Assembly: GCA_963922205.1 (NCBI GenBank)
Contig: CAWUHX010000220.1
Location: 62,001 to 126,000 of the forward strand
DNA from: Romanomermis culicivorax
Lineage: Eukaryota; Nematoda; Enoplea; Mermithida; Mermithidae
Length of the DNA: 64,000 nt
Direction of reading: 5' to 3'
Shown: piece by piece, positions 49,529-63,214 of the stretch
Position numbering within the stretch: the stretch's first letter is position 1
Layout: every line of letters begins with the position of its first letter
Position numbers and translations under genes: made by a program
Notes under the pieces: generated by a model
Database searches by the model: none
What the model was told of the DNA's origin: nothing
Seen by the model: only the letters and a program-made list of their open reading frames with translations

Positions 49529-52500
49529 TATTTTTTTATATTTCAAATAAAGGCATATAAATTTTATAGCTGTTTTAAGAAAACCGTTAAAAAAATTTCA
49601 ATTAACAAGATAGAATCGGAATGGGAATCGGAATCGAAATGAAAGAATCGGGAAGAAATTTGCTAATGAATTATATCAAAAAAAATATTATATTATATCA
49701 AAAACTAAAAATTTGTAAGGCTTAGCATTATATTTGTAAATTTCAAATTAAGGTGTACATTTTATCACTGTTTAAAAGTTGTTGAAAAAATTTCAAGTCT
49801 GAGTCAGAATCTAATTAAAAATAATCGAGAAGAAATTTGCTCATGAAGTTTCTTAAATGCTTGAAACCTGAAAACGGAATCTCGTTTGAACGGAAATCCC
49901 GTCATTATGCCGTTTAGAGTCGTGTAACTGATATTGAGCGCATGTTTCTGCTACTGAAATAAGAAGTAGAAAAATTTTTGTAGGAGCTAATATCGTACCG
50001 CATGCTTTTGTGTTCGAATTAAAATTCTTCTTGAAATTTACTAAAAAATTTCGGATTTGACTCCACTCTGAAAATAGAGTAAATAATGGGAACGTTGTCT
50101 ACATTTTTCAGGAACAAGCGATCAAAAATTGATGCATAGAATCGGTATCTTGAACATATTATATATATCACGATGTAGACCGACTTAAGTATGATGGGAC
50201 TAAAATAAAAATTCAAATATCGTCCAAAAGTCGACAAAATTCTCGATTTGGAGTTCTAAGCAGTAAATACCACGTTTTGGAATTGGAATTGACCTTGAAA
50301 GTATATTTTGCATTTAAAATTAAAGATTATAAAGTTCAGCTAATAAGCGGTTTCCTGGGTAGGAACGCATTTTTGATTCCGAAACATATATGTCCTGCAA
50401 TCTGAATGATGCAATCTGAATGCGCATATCCAAAATCACAAGTACCAAGAATTATTGTTGTCGATTAGAATTAGAATTATTATTTTAAAAAATCTAAATA
50501 TTCCCGATAAAAGTGAACCAGACGTCAGAATTTCGTCGATTTCCACTTTGAAATAACAAAAACAAAAAAATGGACATCAAAATGAATCAAAATATTTTTA
50601 AAGTTAGAATTTTTAGAATTATGGCCGAAATTTGAATACAGAGTAGGAATGTGGCCTTCAAATTCCGCAAAAAGACTCTATCTCTAACCTGAATAGATGC
50701 TTGGGAACTAATTTGGCTCAAAATCATACTTGGTGCTTGTAGGGATCAGCTGCGTGAGCTTTCCAAAATTGGCCATTTTAGGCTAAAAGTAGATATTTTT
50801 TCCAGTTTTCGATATGACAATAGTGGAGGTTCTGACAGCTGCCCCTGATGTCCATATGTTCTGGTATTCCTCGGTCAGTGATAGAGGATCCCGTACAGTA
50901 ACGTGTGATGGTTCTTTGCTAGGGGATTCTCATGACAGTCATAATGTCAATTACTGTCACTCTAATTGATTCACGATCCATGAAGTTACTGATTGATGTT
51001 ACTGATTCGTGATCGATGGAGCTCGATTCTGACCCTAACACATTGAATAATTCGATCCACAAAGGAATTTTTTCGGATTGAACTTTCTAGGCTCATGACT
51101 CTGTCTTAAATGTGAGCGCTGATTCTTATTTCGATTCTAGATCAAACGAAATTCTTCACAGCAACTTTGATAAGATAATATTTTTGTTGAGAAACGAGGA
51201 AAACTTCGACCATATCACGCATTCAAATGCCATTCCGCTTTCATTCATTTTCACGTCTAAGTATGCAAATTAGTTTATTTTTTCTATACGTTAGTGTTGT
51301 GGGACGGAAAGCTTGTTTCTGGAGGAGATAATTTTTTCAGGAAGAGCTATCTATTTGAATGAGTAGAAAAGAGAGAGCATTTTCCTAACGTTGAAGAGGA
51401 AAGATGATGGAATGATGCTTAATTTTTCGAGAATTATTTACTGAATAAGTTCTTCAGTCTGCTACAGCGTCTGACAGGAATCTAATAAAACATATTTTAA
51501 TGCATGTGAAAGTTTGAAAGTATATGTTGTCCTAGAGAATTTGAGATTCGCGCGTTAATGAGTAACTTTGCAGAGCTGAAAAGCCCTTCCAAGCAATGTA
51601 TTTAATCAAAATTTGGTGCTTATGGTAACGCCTAACTGAAGCAGAAACGTATTTTCGTACACCTGACTTTTTCAACACTTGCGTGATTTTTGCGGGGCAG
51701 TTCCTACGCAAAAAAACTTTTCCATGTAAAATTTCTTAGGTATCGTAAAATCGCAATGTCGATTAAAAACCACGATTTTCAAATCAGTGTCACAACAACA
51801 TGGTTGAAATAAATTCTTGAGTCATACAGCAGCAGAAGAGTAAATAGTGCTCACATATCGGCGTGGGGTGTTTGGGGCTTAGAACTCATCCTGAAGGTGT
51901 TTGAGCTCATCCCATAGAGATCCCTGACTTTATATATCTTTCGAGGTGTGCCGGAACCTTTTGCTGAAAAATACATGAAATTGGGCGTCAGATCTCGTTG
52001 AAATCTATGCATAAATATAATTTAAAACGTTATTTTTGCATTTTTGATCAAGTTAAAATTGAGTTAAATTTTGTTTCACCCCACAAATTTTGCTCGCCAT
52101 TTATGCATACTTTTTCTCTTTCTAGTAAAAGACTGTCGATTCAGAATGGGAGAAATTTCACATGCTTATCTTATAATTTAACTTTCACGGTGAATGTAAG
52201 TTCCTCCGTATAATTGTCGATAAAAAACTGGATGCAGATTTCCCAAGTTCAATGAGTTACACAATGAAGCTAATAATTTTCATTGTTTAGCTTACCCAAA
52301 AATGACTATATCACATTTGTTGCCTCACAATACTAAATGTGAAAAGCATGCACTCATTTCTCTCGTCAACTCACGACGCAAATGCCACAATAGATTCAGT
52401 AAACTGCCTTTGAACTGATTCCTATGTGACATATCATATTACTTTCCTGAAACAGTTTATTGTTGCAACAGTTCATTATCACAATGAATGCTAACGTATC

Positions 52501-55500
52501 GGAAGAAGCTAACGTATCGGATTTCTGATCTAAGTAGTTAACTTAATTTCGATTCACAACAACGCTCTTGGGCTTATAGACTTAAAAAAATTCGCTTCAT
52601 GCTCAAAGCTCAATAGACTCACAGAAACAGTCCTAGATCGTATTTTGCAGCTAATGTTTCAAATTCTGTGATCAAGCACGTAAACATCAGTATTCACATT
52701 TGTGTGGATTTTTCAAATTTTAGAGATGTAACCCTAAAAATGTGGACGGATAGGATTCCAAGAAGCTCATGAACATTTAGCCCCTGACGCTCATGTGAGA
52801 TGTTCATATCCAACGAGATGTATCTAAAATGCTTCAGATAGGGGAAGTTCTGTAATTTAACATTCGAGGAAAAGATAAACTGGAAAAAATGCAATTCCAT
52901 ACTGTAGTCCAAAATAAGCCTCGACGATGTAAAATGCTGAACCCAAATGAGAAAAAAATGAATGAAAAAAGCAAAGATGTCATTGTTTACCATAAACTAA
53001 AACTTTTCGTAGATCGCTACAGTCGGCTCGTGATGAAATGATGTCGATTTACGACGCAGGTTTTTTATTTTTCCCTATTTTTCCTTTTCGCGTTCCGTAA
53101 GCTCATTTTCAAAAAATTAGACCATTGATAGACATCGTATTGATAAAGTTTCACAGCCTACCATATTCCTGCAGTTCAGCAATAAACACTTCTTATCCAT
53201 CAAAATAAGACATGGTATAAAGTCTATACAAATAATTATGTACACTTTTTAAGTCATAAATTTGTATTATTCGATATAAAATCAATTTTCAAACAAATTC
53301 TTTGAGAGTTATGGTAGAAAATGTGAATGTAGTGGATAAATTATTAACTTTAGCTCAACAAGACAGATTTCCATATGGCAGTAGCTCTTTTTGCCAACTC
53401 CTTAATTGTCAGTATTACGGTTAGGCTCAAATGACTACACGTTTATGACCTTCAGCTCACACGCCTCGCTAGTCTGAAAAATATTTCCAATCAACTGGAA
53501 CATTCAATTATTCGGGTTTTCAAATGTCCATAATTGATGACAGTTAACAAGCAGTTGCTGCTGAAGATTTTCTCAAATTATATGTTGTAATTCAAATAGA
53601 AAATTCATCAGACAGTTCCAAAATGAATAAATACGACAGTCGCGTAAGAAAGACAATAAAATATTCAGACGAACTCAATCAATTTGAGACCTACTTTCAA
53701 TTTTTGAACACTTGAACCTTTCAAATATAAGGTTGGCATCACACATTATATGAATAAACCAAAAGCCTCCTTTTCGATTACTTTGCAGTCAAACAATACA
53801 TAAAAAGTTTTCAATAAAAGGCTAATCAGTCTTTTTCATTCAGAAATGTCTGCCAGTGCGAAACTATAAACGGGTGTTTTACTATCTGTGCAAAATTCTA
53901 ATGATTTTCGAAATTTCTCTGTGTTCCAATATTAGTTCCATAAAGGTTAACCAAGTTGTAGCTTTACTTTCACGGACCGTTGCACACTGCAGCAGAACCA
54001 TCAAATTCCCGTGCGTTTAAAAATTTACAAGAGAAAGTCTCAAACCGATAAAACATGCTCATACTTTTTCCGAGAGAATACATGGCCATGTTGCAGTAGG
54101 AAAATTTTCACTACGATGCGACATTTTAACACAAATCTTTTCGTCTAAAAAGGAAGATTTGTAACTCTATTGAAATACCAAATTTTCCGAAAGTAAGTCG
54201 ATTGCTGGACACAAGTTATCAAATTTCAATGGAATAAACAATCTTCGAAGTTTCTGTTCCTCATAAATTACCGGTAGGTGATTTTTGTAAGCTTTTCTCT
54301 CGTGTAGAGATTAAGACATGAAAAATCTACCGTTTGACAAATGTGATTTGACACTCACGCTGACAGATGTAGCAGTAATCACGAAACCACATATTGAAAT
54401 TTACAGAAGTTTGGGTTTGATAGACAGACTCTAGATTTTGGCGGAAAATCAAAAGTCACTAGAAAATCAAAAATCAGGTTATACTACTTGACTGTTGACA
54501 TAAGAATCGAATATTAATTTCATTTTGCCGTCCGCATTTCAACCGCAGTTCTTTCATTTGAGAACCATGAATATCTTCCAACTATGAATTAAATACTTGA
54601 GACTAGTCAATCTTAAAAAACTGACAATCCTCAAACTGATTTCTGTATAAATATGGGTGTCTCACCAATTACGCTCATTACTTCCTCTATTTCAGCAAAG
54701 CATGAACAGTTGCGACCGGAAAATAATGAGCATCGAAAATATGTAAAAGTCAAAAAACAGGAAAAGAAATAGAAAACAATAAAGCACAAACTAATAGGAG
54801 CTATAAAAATGATGATAATGGTAAAAAAGTCGGGTCTAACATTGTGAATGGAGTGAATCCGTATAAAATCATATAAAAGCAAAATTTTCTAAAATTGAAT
54901 GCGCATAAAGTGGATGGGTCTCCGAAAAATTGAATTCATTTCATTGAATATTCTAAACACAGTTGAAAAAACCAATTATTGTCAGTTTCGAGTAGCTATT
55001 GAAGACCACACACAAATAAATGATCATTAAAAATTGGAGAGCTTGATTTGGTTTCCTCTCTGCATAGTCAGCTCTCATGCAAGCTGAGTAAGGTTCAACT
55101 GCATTTTGTGGAAAAGAAGCAAAAAGTTTCATCTTAAAGAAATGAATTTGTCTTCACGCGAGTTAAATATAGGTAGATTATCACGTGCATCCAGAATTTG
55201 CAAGAAATATGTCAGAATAAATTCATGAAAAATTAATTATTTTGCTAAGAAACGACTTTCAGCAACATAATGAGCCTGTAACAAATGAAAATGAGCAACT
55301 CAAAAAAGCCAATCTGTTTCATTTTTGCTCCCTTGCGTCGGCTTATCAGAGTGAAAAAACATCCAACCTAATTGAATTTGTAGTGCTTTGAGACCTTAAT
55401 TTTTAGAAGAATTTTTTTACCAATATTTTGTTGAATGTGGAAAGATTATAGCCATAAAACGAAATGTAATAAAAAAAGGATACAGATTATCACTTGATCT

Positions 55501-56380
55501 GTAAGACTCTGTCAACTTGAAAACCAAACAGTGCTATTGGACTGGTGTTTTTATTTTTATCATGTTATCAGTAATTTATAATGCTCACAGAACAATTTAC
55601 AATATATAGATCTTGGTTTCAAAGATACAGAACATCTCTTCATGCGTTTTTCACTAAAAATATTGCTTTAGTCAGACCCTTCTGAAATTTGTTGTAAGTC
55701 AATTTTGCGAAACTTCCACCTGATTACGGAGAAACATCATATAACTTCGATTTAAAATGCTACATTCGAGTTTTAAAACAATGACTATGGTCAGAACTTT
55801 TTCTATTGTACACTAAATTACCACCGGAAATTGATCATCTAATTTTTTGATGCAACATATTGTTTTCACTGCTATGAAAAGCCTCTGTGCAGCGTTCAAA
55901 ATTTACATGTCTCGAAGTTTGAAAATTAGGCTCGAAATGCCAATATTTGGTCTGATGTCAGCAAGACGCCATATTTTACTACAATTGTTTGATTTTGAAT
56001 CTTACTGCCAACTAAACACAAGTTATCAATCGTAAAATCTTACTTTTGCCACATTGATCATCCGGGAAAAATTTTGCAAGAATCTAAAGCTCAATATTCA
56101 ACTTGGCGATGCTGATAGCAAAAATATTATATTTGTTGTTTGCCATTCGCATATGCGTAACGGCTCATTTCACTTGCACAGTAAACAACTAAAGGGAAAA
56201 AGTTAATCGGACACCCCGTTTCACGATCCACTGAACAGCTCGTTTTTTGCACTCACACGGAAAATTTTTTGAGCTTCTAACTTTTGGTTTATTCACGCTA
56301 AAATAAAATACTAATCACAAAGATTCCTCGTCTCCAAAAATAGATGATGCAGCAGCAGCGTAAGATTCTACGTATACATT
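49529..56380. other. region upstream of exon A, no gene seen
   Basis: AT-rich. If exon A is first, the promoter and 5'UTR lie here. I find no TATA-like block, CpG-like island or exon-like open frame with coding bias. The dispersed word GATAGATCTCGTTGA-type recurs near 51990 (also 38840 and 42070), and GCTAACGTATCGGA is duplicated at 52490-52520. Confidence 0.45.
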
Positions 56381-56389
56381 CTTAAGAAT

Positions 56390-56701
56390 GTGTATGTTCG
56401 TGTGACTACTATTCTTCCTTTTTTTAATGCGTGTGCCAGCCTTATTTTTTCAGCCGGTTATTATTTAATGATGATGGAATTATACACCGGGGCTCATTTA
56501 CCAACAAATAAGCTTATCCGCGATTATTTCCGATCTTTCCCCATCTCCGTAAGCCACTACGTTGTTGTACATTTTGTGAACGATTTTTCTTCCCCGAAGA
56601 TGAAGATGGGGGATATAGGGGCAAATTTCGCTGATATTTTTTCGACCATCGACGGCCAAAAATATGATTTTTTGTGTCATTTTTCCGTCTGCATGCGATG
56701 A
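56390..56701 (+). other. 103-codon open frame, unknown, probably not a gene
   Basis: Longest plus-strand frame outside the repeats: starts MYVRVTTILPFF and ends CHFSVCMR. It has somewhat higher GC than its surroundings, but no motif, no splice context and minus-strand frames over the same interval. In AT-rich DNA of this length, a frame like this is expected by chance. Confidence 0.12.
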
Positions 56702-57000
56702 GCAAAAGGAAAAAATCAGTTTTTTGATGGAGAAGATGTATATATATAATTGACTTATGGCGAAGAAGCGTATAACTGATTTGCATATCGATGTTCAAGG
56801 CTTGGAGTGATATGATTACTATATTTTATGGTAAATATTCTAAAGGAATGCTCCTAATTGAAAAATTGAATTCCACAAAATTCTACAGAAATTCTGTTTT
56901 CGATGATGTTGAAAAAAACAGTATGATCTCTGAGCATGATGCACCAAAAATTCGAAATCGTAAAATATGTCGATGTAAAAACATGAATGAGGAACTTATC

Positions 57001-57960
57001 TGAAAAAAACAACAAAAATTGAAAATCTATTAGGTAGAAAGAAAACAGAAACGTTAAAAGGAAACAAACTTGAGAAAGAAAGCAAAATAAAATAATAAGT
57101 AATGAACTGAGAAGCAAGAAACACAAAGAAAAGGAAGCAACGAAGAGCAATATTAGAATGAATAAGGGTAAACAGAATAAGCGAAAGCGAATAAAGAAAA
57201 CAAGAAGGCAGTAAGGAAGCAAAACAAAGGAGAAAATTTATGAACAAGAAAATTAGAAAAAGAAGAGGAGATTAGATTGTGCATAAATATATAGAAAGGA
57301 AAAACGGAAATAAAGTTGCAAGAGTTGGCTCAAGGAGGCACAATGAGGCACAATGAGAGCAGGATAAGAGAAAAAGGAAAGAAGAATCAGCAAACACAGA
57401 GTAAAAATGTGGAGCAAAAACTTCAGGAGAGGAGAAAAGCAGTTAAAAACAAGAAATAAATTGCGAAAAAATTTGAATTTCACTGGAAAAGAAACAGCAA
57501 GAAAAAATACCCGACAACAATAAAAAAAAATACAAAGAAAGAGGGTGTGGAAGAAAAAATGTAAAAAATTAAAAATGAGAAGCAAAAAAAGGCAAGCTTT
57601 ACTGATGAAGTAATAAATATAGAAAGCAAGAAAAAACTAAAGAAAAATCATAAGAATAGATGTAACTAAAAAATACAGGGAAGTAAAAGATAAGAGAAAG
57701 AAGAGCAGAAACTAAATGAGAAGTATCTAGAGAGAATTAAAACACGATACCAAAAATTTTAGTAGAAAAGAAAAAAAATTCTAGTCATGGTAGAAAACAT
57801 AGTGAAAATAACATAAATAAGAAAGATGCAGAAAAATAGAAAATAAACAGGAGAAACGGACTAAAAACAATTTATGAAAAAGAAAAAATATTTTAAACGA
57901 TTATATAATTTAAGAGATCTGCAAAAGATAATTTCAATTTTAAGATAAGAAATTTGTTAT
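57001..57960 (+). repeat. purine-rich (A/G) tract, about 0.95 kb
   Basis: The plus strand is dominated by A and G in GAAAGAAA, AAGAAAAA, GGAAAG-type words with few pyrimidines. It keeps minus-strand Phe/Leu/Ser frames open, which are not genes. Could form unusual (triplex-type) structure. Confidence 0.65.
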
Positions 57961-59217
57961 CACGTGAATTCAATTTTAAAAAACAAAATGTGTTCAAATA
58001 ATAAATAAAGGAAAGAAAAGTCAAATCAGGTTATCACATGGAAAATGTTTTGATGATCAACTTACCGATAACTTTGTATTACAAACCGCAAAAGTCGACA
58101 TGGCATGGAAAAGGTTGGCAATTTTGTGTTCATTGCAGGAAAAATTTCACATTTCCAACATAGGTCAACATTACTTTTTTGCTCCGGAAAGATGACAGAG
58201 CGCACACAATTATAGCATGCTAATTACTCAGAGACGAAAAAATAAACCAAATTAATTAAGCACGTGCAAAATTATTTTCAGAATTGATGGGAAAAGTGAA
58301 AACATACAAAGAAAGAAATAAAAAATTAATGCCCTAATTTTCATAGGTGACAAGTGAAACACATGAATGGCATGTGCAGGTGAATTTCTATCGAGCAAAT
58401 ATAAAAATAGACAGCAAAATACAGAGATACATCCGGAAATCTGATGACGTCTGTAAGATTGATCTGTCAGACCCCAATATTTCTACAGTGATGCTAAAAG
58501 CTGGTATAGCAATTGGAGTTTAAATGTGAAAAATGTCAACAGTCACTTCGTTTTCGAGAAAAAAGACTTATCTAAACTACCCAGTTCGGCTTTTAAAACC
58601 GACGGTAATCCAAAAATACTGATGGAGAAACAAAACATATGACCATGTTTAAAACACTGATGTGGTTTTTGGGTCCGGTAAAACTTTGGAAACATGTACA
58701 GTAATATTATAGAAACCTAAGATTGGCGTAAAAGTTCAATAAGGAGGAATAGATAAAGCATGACCATTTTTGAAAAGATGATGAAGTTTGACCAGCTATA
58801 GAAACTTCTGCATGAAATTTGCGTAGAAATTATACCATCAAAATAGGTAAAACTGAACCTGCGATTATCTGAGTTTATCTCAAATGAACCTACGATTAGC
58901 TCAAAAGTTTCGAAATTCTACAGTAATGCAGAAAGTGTGACAATAAAATAAAAAATATAACAGGAGAAGTAAGAAAATGAACAATTGACTATCTCCTAAA
59001 ATTAGCGAAGGTGCATTGAGGGTCAAACACGAAAAATTTTCCAAAAATCAAATTTTGGCCATCTTTGGTATGTTCCAAAATCTTATCAGCGGTAATGTAA
59101 TGAAAACATACTAGTAACTAGCATGGATAAACAACATGAAAATCGGGAAAATAGAATTAGATGTAATCGAGTCCACAAGCTCGAGCAGCAAAACTTTTGA
59201 CAATTCTATGCTAACCT
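57961..59217. other. no gene seen
   Basis: AT-rich sequence between the purine tract and the Tc1/mariner-type element. Nothing recognisable. Confidence 0.4.
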
Positions 59218-59957
59218 CGGGGTGAGCCGAAAAAAGCGGCCGGTACTGGCATTCATAGATTTCAAACAGGTGAAGTTTTTTTAATGCGGTTTCTTGCCGT
59301 CGATAGGTAAAACATCTGGAATAAAAACTGCAAAGTTTCAGCTACATTGCTTGAATATTGAATGACAAGAATCAAAAATACTAAACGTCGATTTTTTCGC
59401 CAATAAATATTTAAAAAATCGACAAAAGTTGACAAAATCAACATGTTTTATAGCATAAAAGTACAATAGATCCAATCATAAGAACCAGGTAACAGCTGGA
59501 AAATACAAGAGAGCCGTTTTAGTGTGTCTTACTTTCTGTTTCACCATTTTTCGATCTGGTGAATGACAGAATTGATTTTGCTTTGATTTTTTTCCAATTT
59601 CAAAACAAAAGCTCTTGATTTTTTCAAAATGTTGCCTATATTGAAACAAGAAGTTGCTGACTTTGAATTATGTGTAACTTACAAAGGTGGGTGATTTTTA
59701 AAGTAGTATTGTGTGTAAACAGCTTTCAAAACTTTCTTCACAATGGGACTTTTACTTTGATTTCACAACTTATCCTTTTTGAAAATTGACCATTTTTATT
59801 AAATTTCTGTTTGTAAACTAACCATGAATTCTAGAAGCATAAAAATTGGCCTTTTAACAAAGAAAACATGACAAATGCAGCAATCTGCATTATAAAAGCT
59901 TCATCCGTTCGAAGGTTATGAAAGTCAGCACCGGTCGCCTATTTTTAGCTCACCCTG
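59218..59957. mobile_element. 740-bp Tc1/mariner-type MITE
   Basis: Left end CGGGGTGAGCCGAAAAAAGC then GGCCGGTACTGGCATTCATA faces right end (reverse complement) CAGGGTGAGCTAAAAATAGG then CGACCGGTGCTGACTTTCAT. The right end is followed by TA; the left flank is CT, so one side of a TA target duplication may have mutated. There is no transposase inside. A truncated relative lies at 16286-16660 and shares about 350 bp of interior. Confidence 0.75.
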
Positions 59958-61131
59958 TACAGCGATCATGGATTCTGAAAAATGAAGCATATAAATCAAA
60001 AAGTGCATCTGAATTATATCTTCTATGAGTCCCAAAGTGTGATCAACAACATATATTCAGACTTTTACAATAACAACTACAGTATTTGGGAATGGCAAAA
60101 AAGAAAAAGACAAAAAATGACTGTGAGCAAATAACGTCCGAAAGTTATAGCAGCAACAATCCCGGAAGTCCTACAAAATGCCGGTATGTCGCATGGCAGT
60201 TCTAATAGAATGAAAAAAGACTTCATTCATGAATGACTTGAAAAGGAGATTAAGTCTGCAAGTTTGAGTAGCAAGACTTTTGAAACTCTTACAGTATCAA
60301 AAAAAGACTGCACAAGTTAAAAGATGAAAGAAAAAATATATGGGGAACCATTGATCCACTATTCACGTTGATACACAACGAAAAGGACTCTCGCAGCGAA
60401 AACACTCTAACTCATGATTCCTAATGAATAATTGATCAACATTTTTCGACATCCCCATATTTTTGACGCATAACAAAAATAGTCGATTCTAGAAGGAGCG
60501 AGACATCGAAAATCTTCATTAATGCCGACTTGGGAATTTTAGTTTGATACAGGGAAAAAATAGTGGAACCGTCCTGAGCAATCGGGCACGATTTTCATTC
60601 TATTCTCTAATTAAGCTCAATGTACTACGCATAAGTCTGTGGGTACAGGCGATAGAACGACTGTATGAAAAATTCATGTCATTTAGTGTGAGAATCTTGA
60701 GCAGATGACAAAAAGTAGTATACCAGTTTGTCGGGTCTAGTCTTTGAAAATTTTTGATATTCCGAAAACTAACAATGTCAGAGCTTATCGCATATTCAAA
60801 AATTATGGTATAGTTTAACGCGAGAACATTCATTTTGGTGATTTTTCGTTATTTTGTGGGCGAGAAGTATAAGCAAACTCAGGGGAAATTCCAACTGAAA
60901 CCAGTTTCGAATCGTCCTGCATCTTCTAATCAAAGAAGTATTGAAAATTTGAAAAAATAAGAATTTCTTGGAACTATACGTTCAGTATTTGGTCCGTTCT
61001 TTAATGGTCTTAAGATTTTCGCAGGTAAGCTTACATCGTACAAGGGAGCACTTTAGACCGCAACGCTGAAGCATAGACAGTGCTGAAGCTCAGGTGATCC
61101 CAAACTTTTTCCAAAATAAAATTTCTTCCTG
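59958..61131. other. no gene seen
   Basis: AT-rich DNA between two transposable elements, without coding or repeat signal. Confidence 0.4.
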
Positions 61132-62325
61132 GGGCCGATTCGTATGTACTTGGAATTTTAAGTTCCAAGTTCCAAGTTCCCAAGGACTTGGAATTCCAAG
61201 TCTTCAAGTTTCGGTTCGTATGCTCGATTGAAAATTCCTAGTCATTTTCTTTTTCCAACTTGGAAAATGACTAAAAATTTCCCAAGTCTCCAAATCTTTT
61301 TTCCAAGTTTCCAAGTATTGGTTTGTATGCTCTTTCCAAGGAAATTTCTAAGTCCAATTTTGCATAAGGCTATTTTTAGTGCACCAAATATCTAAATTTA
61401 TAAGGTGAGTAGGTGACAGGTTATTTCATTTCCTGTTTATTGGGTCTTAGAATGAGTCGTTGTTATCAATTGTATCAAAATCAATTAACCTTGTTTTTTG
61501 GCAAAATGTCTTGTCAAAAATTTGCCAAAGTAAATGACAAAATTCGCAAAAAAATTGTGTTTTTGAATGCGATAGAGGAACGAAGAGACATCATGTTTGG
61601 AGATTTTTCTAGGCAACTATTTTGCAAAGAAGTTCCGAGCAATGTCATATGCTTCCCATGAGTATCACCAATGACATAATAAAACGAACTCGACATCAAA
61701 CATTTCAGTCCAATCAAGATTCTTTGATCGATAGACAAATCAACATTTCGTTTACCACATAGGTCGAAAAAAGGTGAAATACTATCAATCAGTAAACGAG
61801 TGTGAGCTGGACTTAATCAATACCATTCCTTTAATGGTTGGGGGGTCAAGTAAAAATTAATTCGAGATGAATATTGCCTTGTTTGTTGCTGAAGCGTTTC
61901 ATCAAACATGTAATCCATGATAATTAAACAAAGACAATGAACTGTCAAAGATGCAACTGGCACACTTGAAAACAAATTTCCAACTGAAATTTGACCGGGA
62001 GAAAATTTCAATATTTTCCAAATAAATTTTCCAAGTCTTGGAATCCCAGTCGAAAATTCTCAGAGCATACGAACCGACACTTGGAAATATGCAGTTTTAC
62101 TGGGTAGAATCACTTGGAAATTCGAAGTCTTGGAACTTGGACATTTTTTGAGCATACGAAGTGAAACCTGGAGAATTGCCGATTTTCCAAGACTTGGGAT
62201 TTGGAACTTGGAAATTGGAAGACCTGGAAAGTAAAAAATCATACGAACCGAAATTTGGAAAAATCACTAATTTTCCAAGACTTAGCACTTGGAACTTGGA
62301 ATTCCAAGTACATACGAATCGGCCC
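61132..62325. mobile_element. Harbinger-like element, 1194 bp, TSD CTG
   Basis: Ends GGGCCGATTCGTATGTACTT and AAGTACATACGAATCGGCCC are perfect inverses, continuing GGAATT/AATTCC, and are flanked by CTG at 61129-61131 and 62326-62328 (CWG is a known Harbinger target duplication). About 250 bp inside each end are arrays of CTTGGAA/TTCCAAG words and of the end motif TTCGTATG (61217, 61325, and inverted near 62065, 62155, 62240). The centre carries a transposase remnant on the minus strand. Confidence 0.85.
61514..62011 (-). pseudogene. PIF/Harbinger transposase fragment
   Basis: One minus-strand frame runs 62011 to 61514, broken by a TGA at 61817-61819. It reads MDYMFDETLQQQTRQYSSRI, then LSPAHTRLLIDSISPFFDLC, VDLSIDQRILIGLKCLMSSS and FYYVIGDTHGKHMTLLGT, ending ILSFTLANF before another TGA. 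This has the layout of the N-terminal helical part of Harbinger transposases (helix, variable region, basic spacer, L-A-LRFL-SG---IGD-HG-S). The catalytic DDE region is missing. Family assignment is by pattern recognition only. Confidence 0.6.
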
Positions 62326-63213
62326 CTGGTGGGAACCAAATCATAGGATCTTGATTTCAAGGCTGTAATCATACAGCTGCTTCCTGATCAATGGCTGGTT
62401 CATATATCTCTGCAAACTCTTTTTTCGTTTTACTCCCTAACTTTCTTAATCAAATTTTTTTCCGATTACTCTTACATCATGCGCCACTGTTTTTTCACTT
62501 CTAATCTCCTTCAATTTTTAGCAGTCATCATCGTTTCAGCCATCGTCTTAAATCTGCAACTCAAACTCATGCTGCCGACCAGTGAACAAGATTTATGTAC
62601 TTGCATATTTGTCATGTAAAAAATGGATAAACACCGTATTGTGATCCACTACAAAAGATGAGTAACTGCTTTCTACTATTCCAGACGGGAGTTGTATTTA
62701 TACTGCATTCATTTTATAATGATCCCATGAAATTAAGTTCATTACGGGAAAGCTGAAACAGTTTAACACTGTAATGAATCCAAAATTTCTCGTCCATGAG
62801 CGGTAAACGAAACAGATGAAATTTTCTTTCCATATACCTCGTTAAATAGTCATGATTTCTCGAGTAACACACAGGTTCAAATAATACATATCGAAAATGA
62901 GTAAGCAACATGGTCATTTTATCATTTTGGCGTTCGCAGTTTTCCACTCCGTGAAAATTGCGTATCAAATTGAACCTAATTTTTCGGTTTTCGATCAATC
63001 AGTCATTTCAAGGTCGATAGACCCGAAAGTTATGATCCTGTTTACTGTAGTGTTCCCGAATCATGAAAACCAAAACTTCGAAGGAACAAAAAAAAGATTT
63101 TAAAATATCAACGGTATCAAGGACAAAAATTCAAAAAAAAAATTCAAAGCTCGTAAAATGAAAATCTGTCTTCCATAAATCGTTTAAAAATACTTCTACT
63201 TTAAGATTTTCGT
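62326..63213. other. region right of the Harbinger element, includes R2 copy
   Basis: A partial R2 copy occupies about 62790-63000 (ACACACAGGTTC, GTGAAAATTGCGTATCAAAT, GAACCTAATTTTTCGG). The remainder is AT-rich with no gene seen. Confidence 0.45.
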
Positions 63214-63214
63214 T

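Noticed and set aside
56854..57585. Minus-strand Phe/Leu/Ser-rich frames
   Set aside because: Direct consequence of the purine-rich plus strand; no motif or initiation context.
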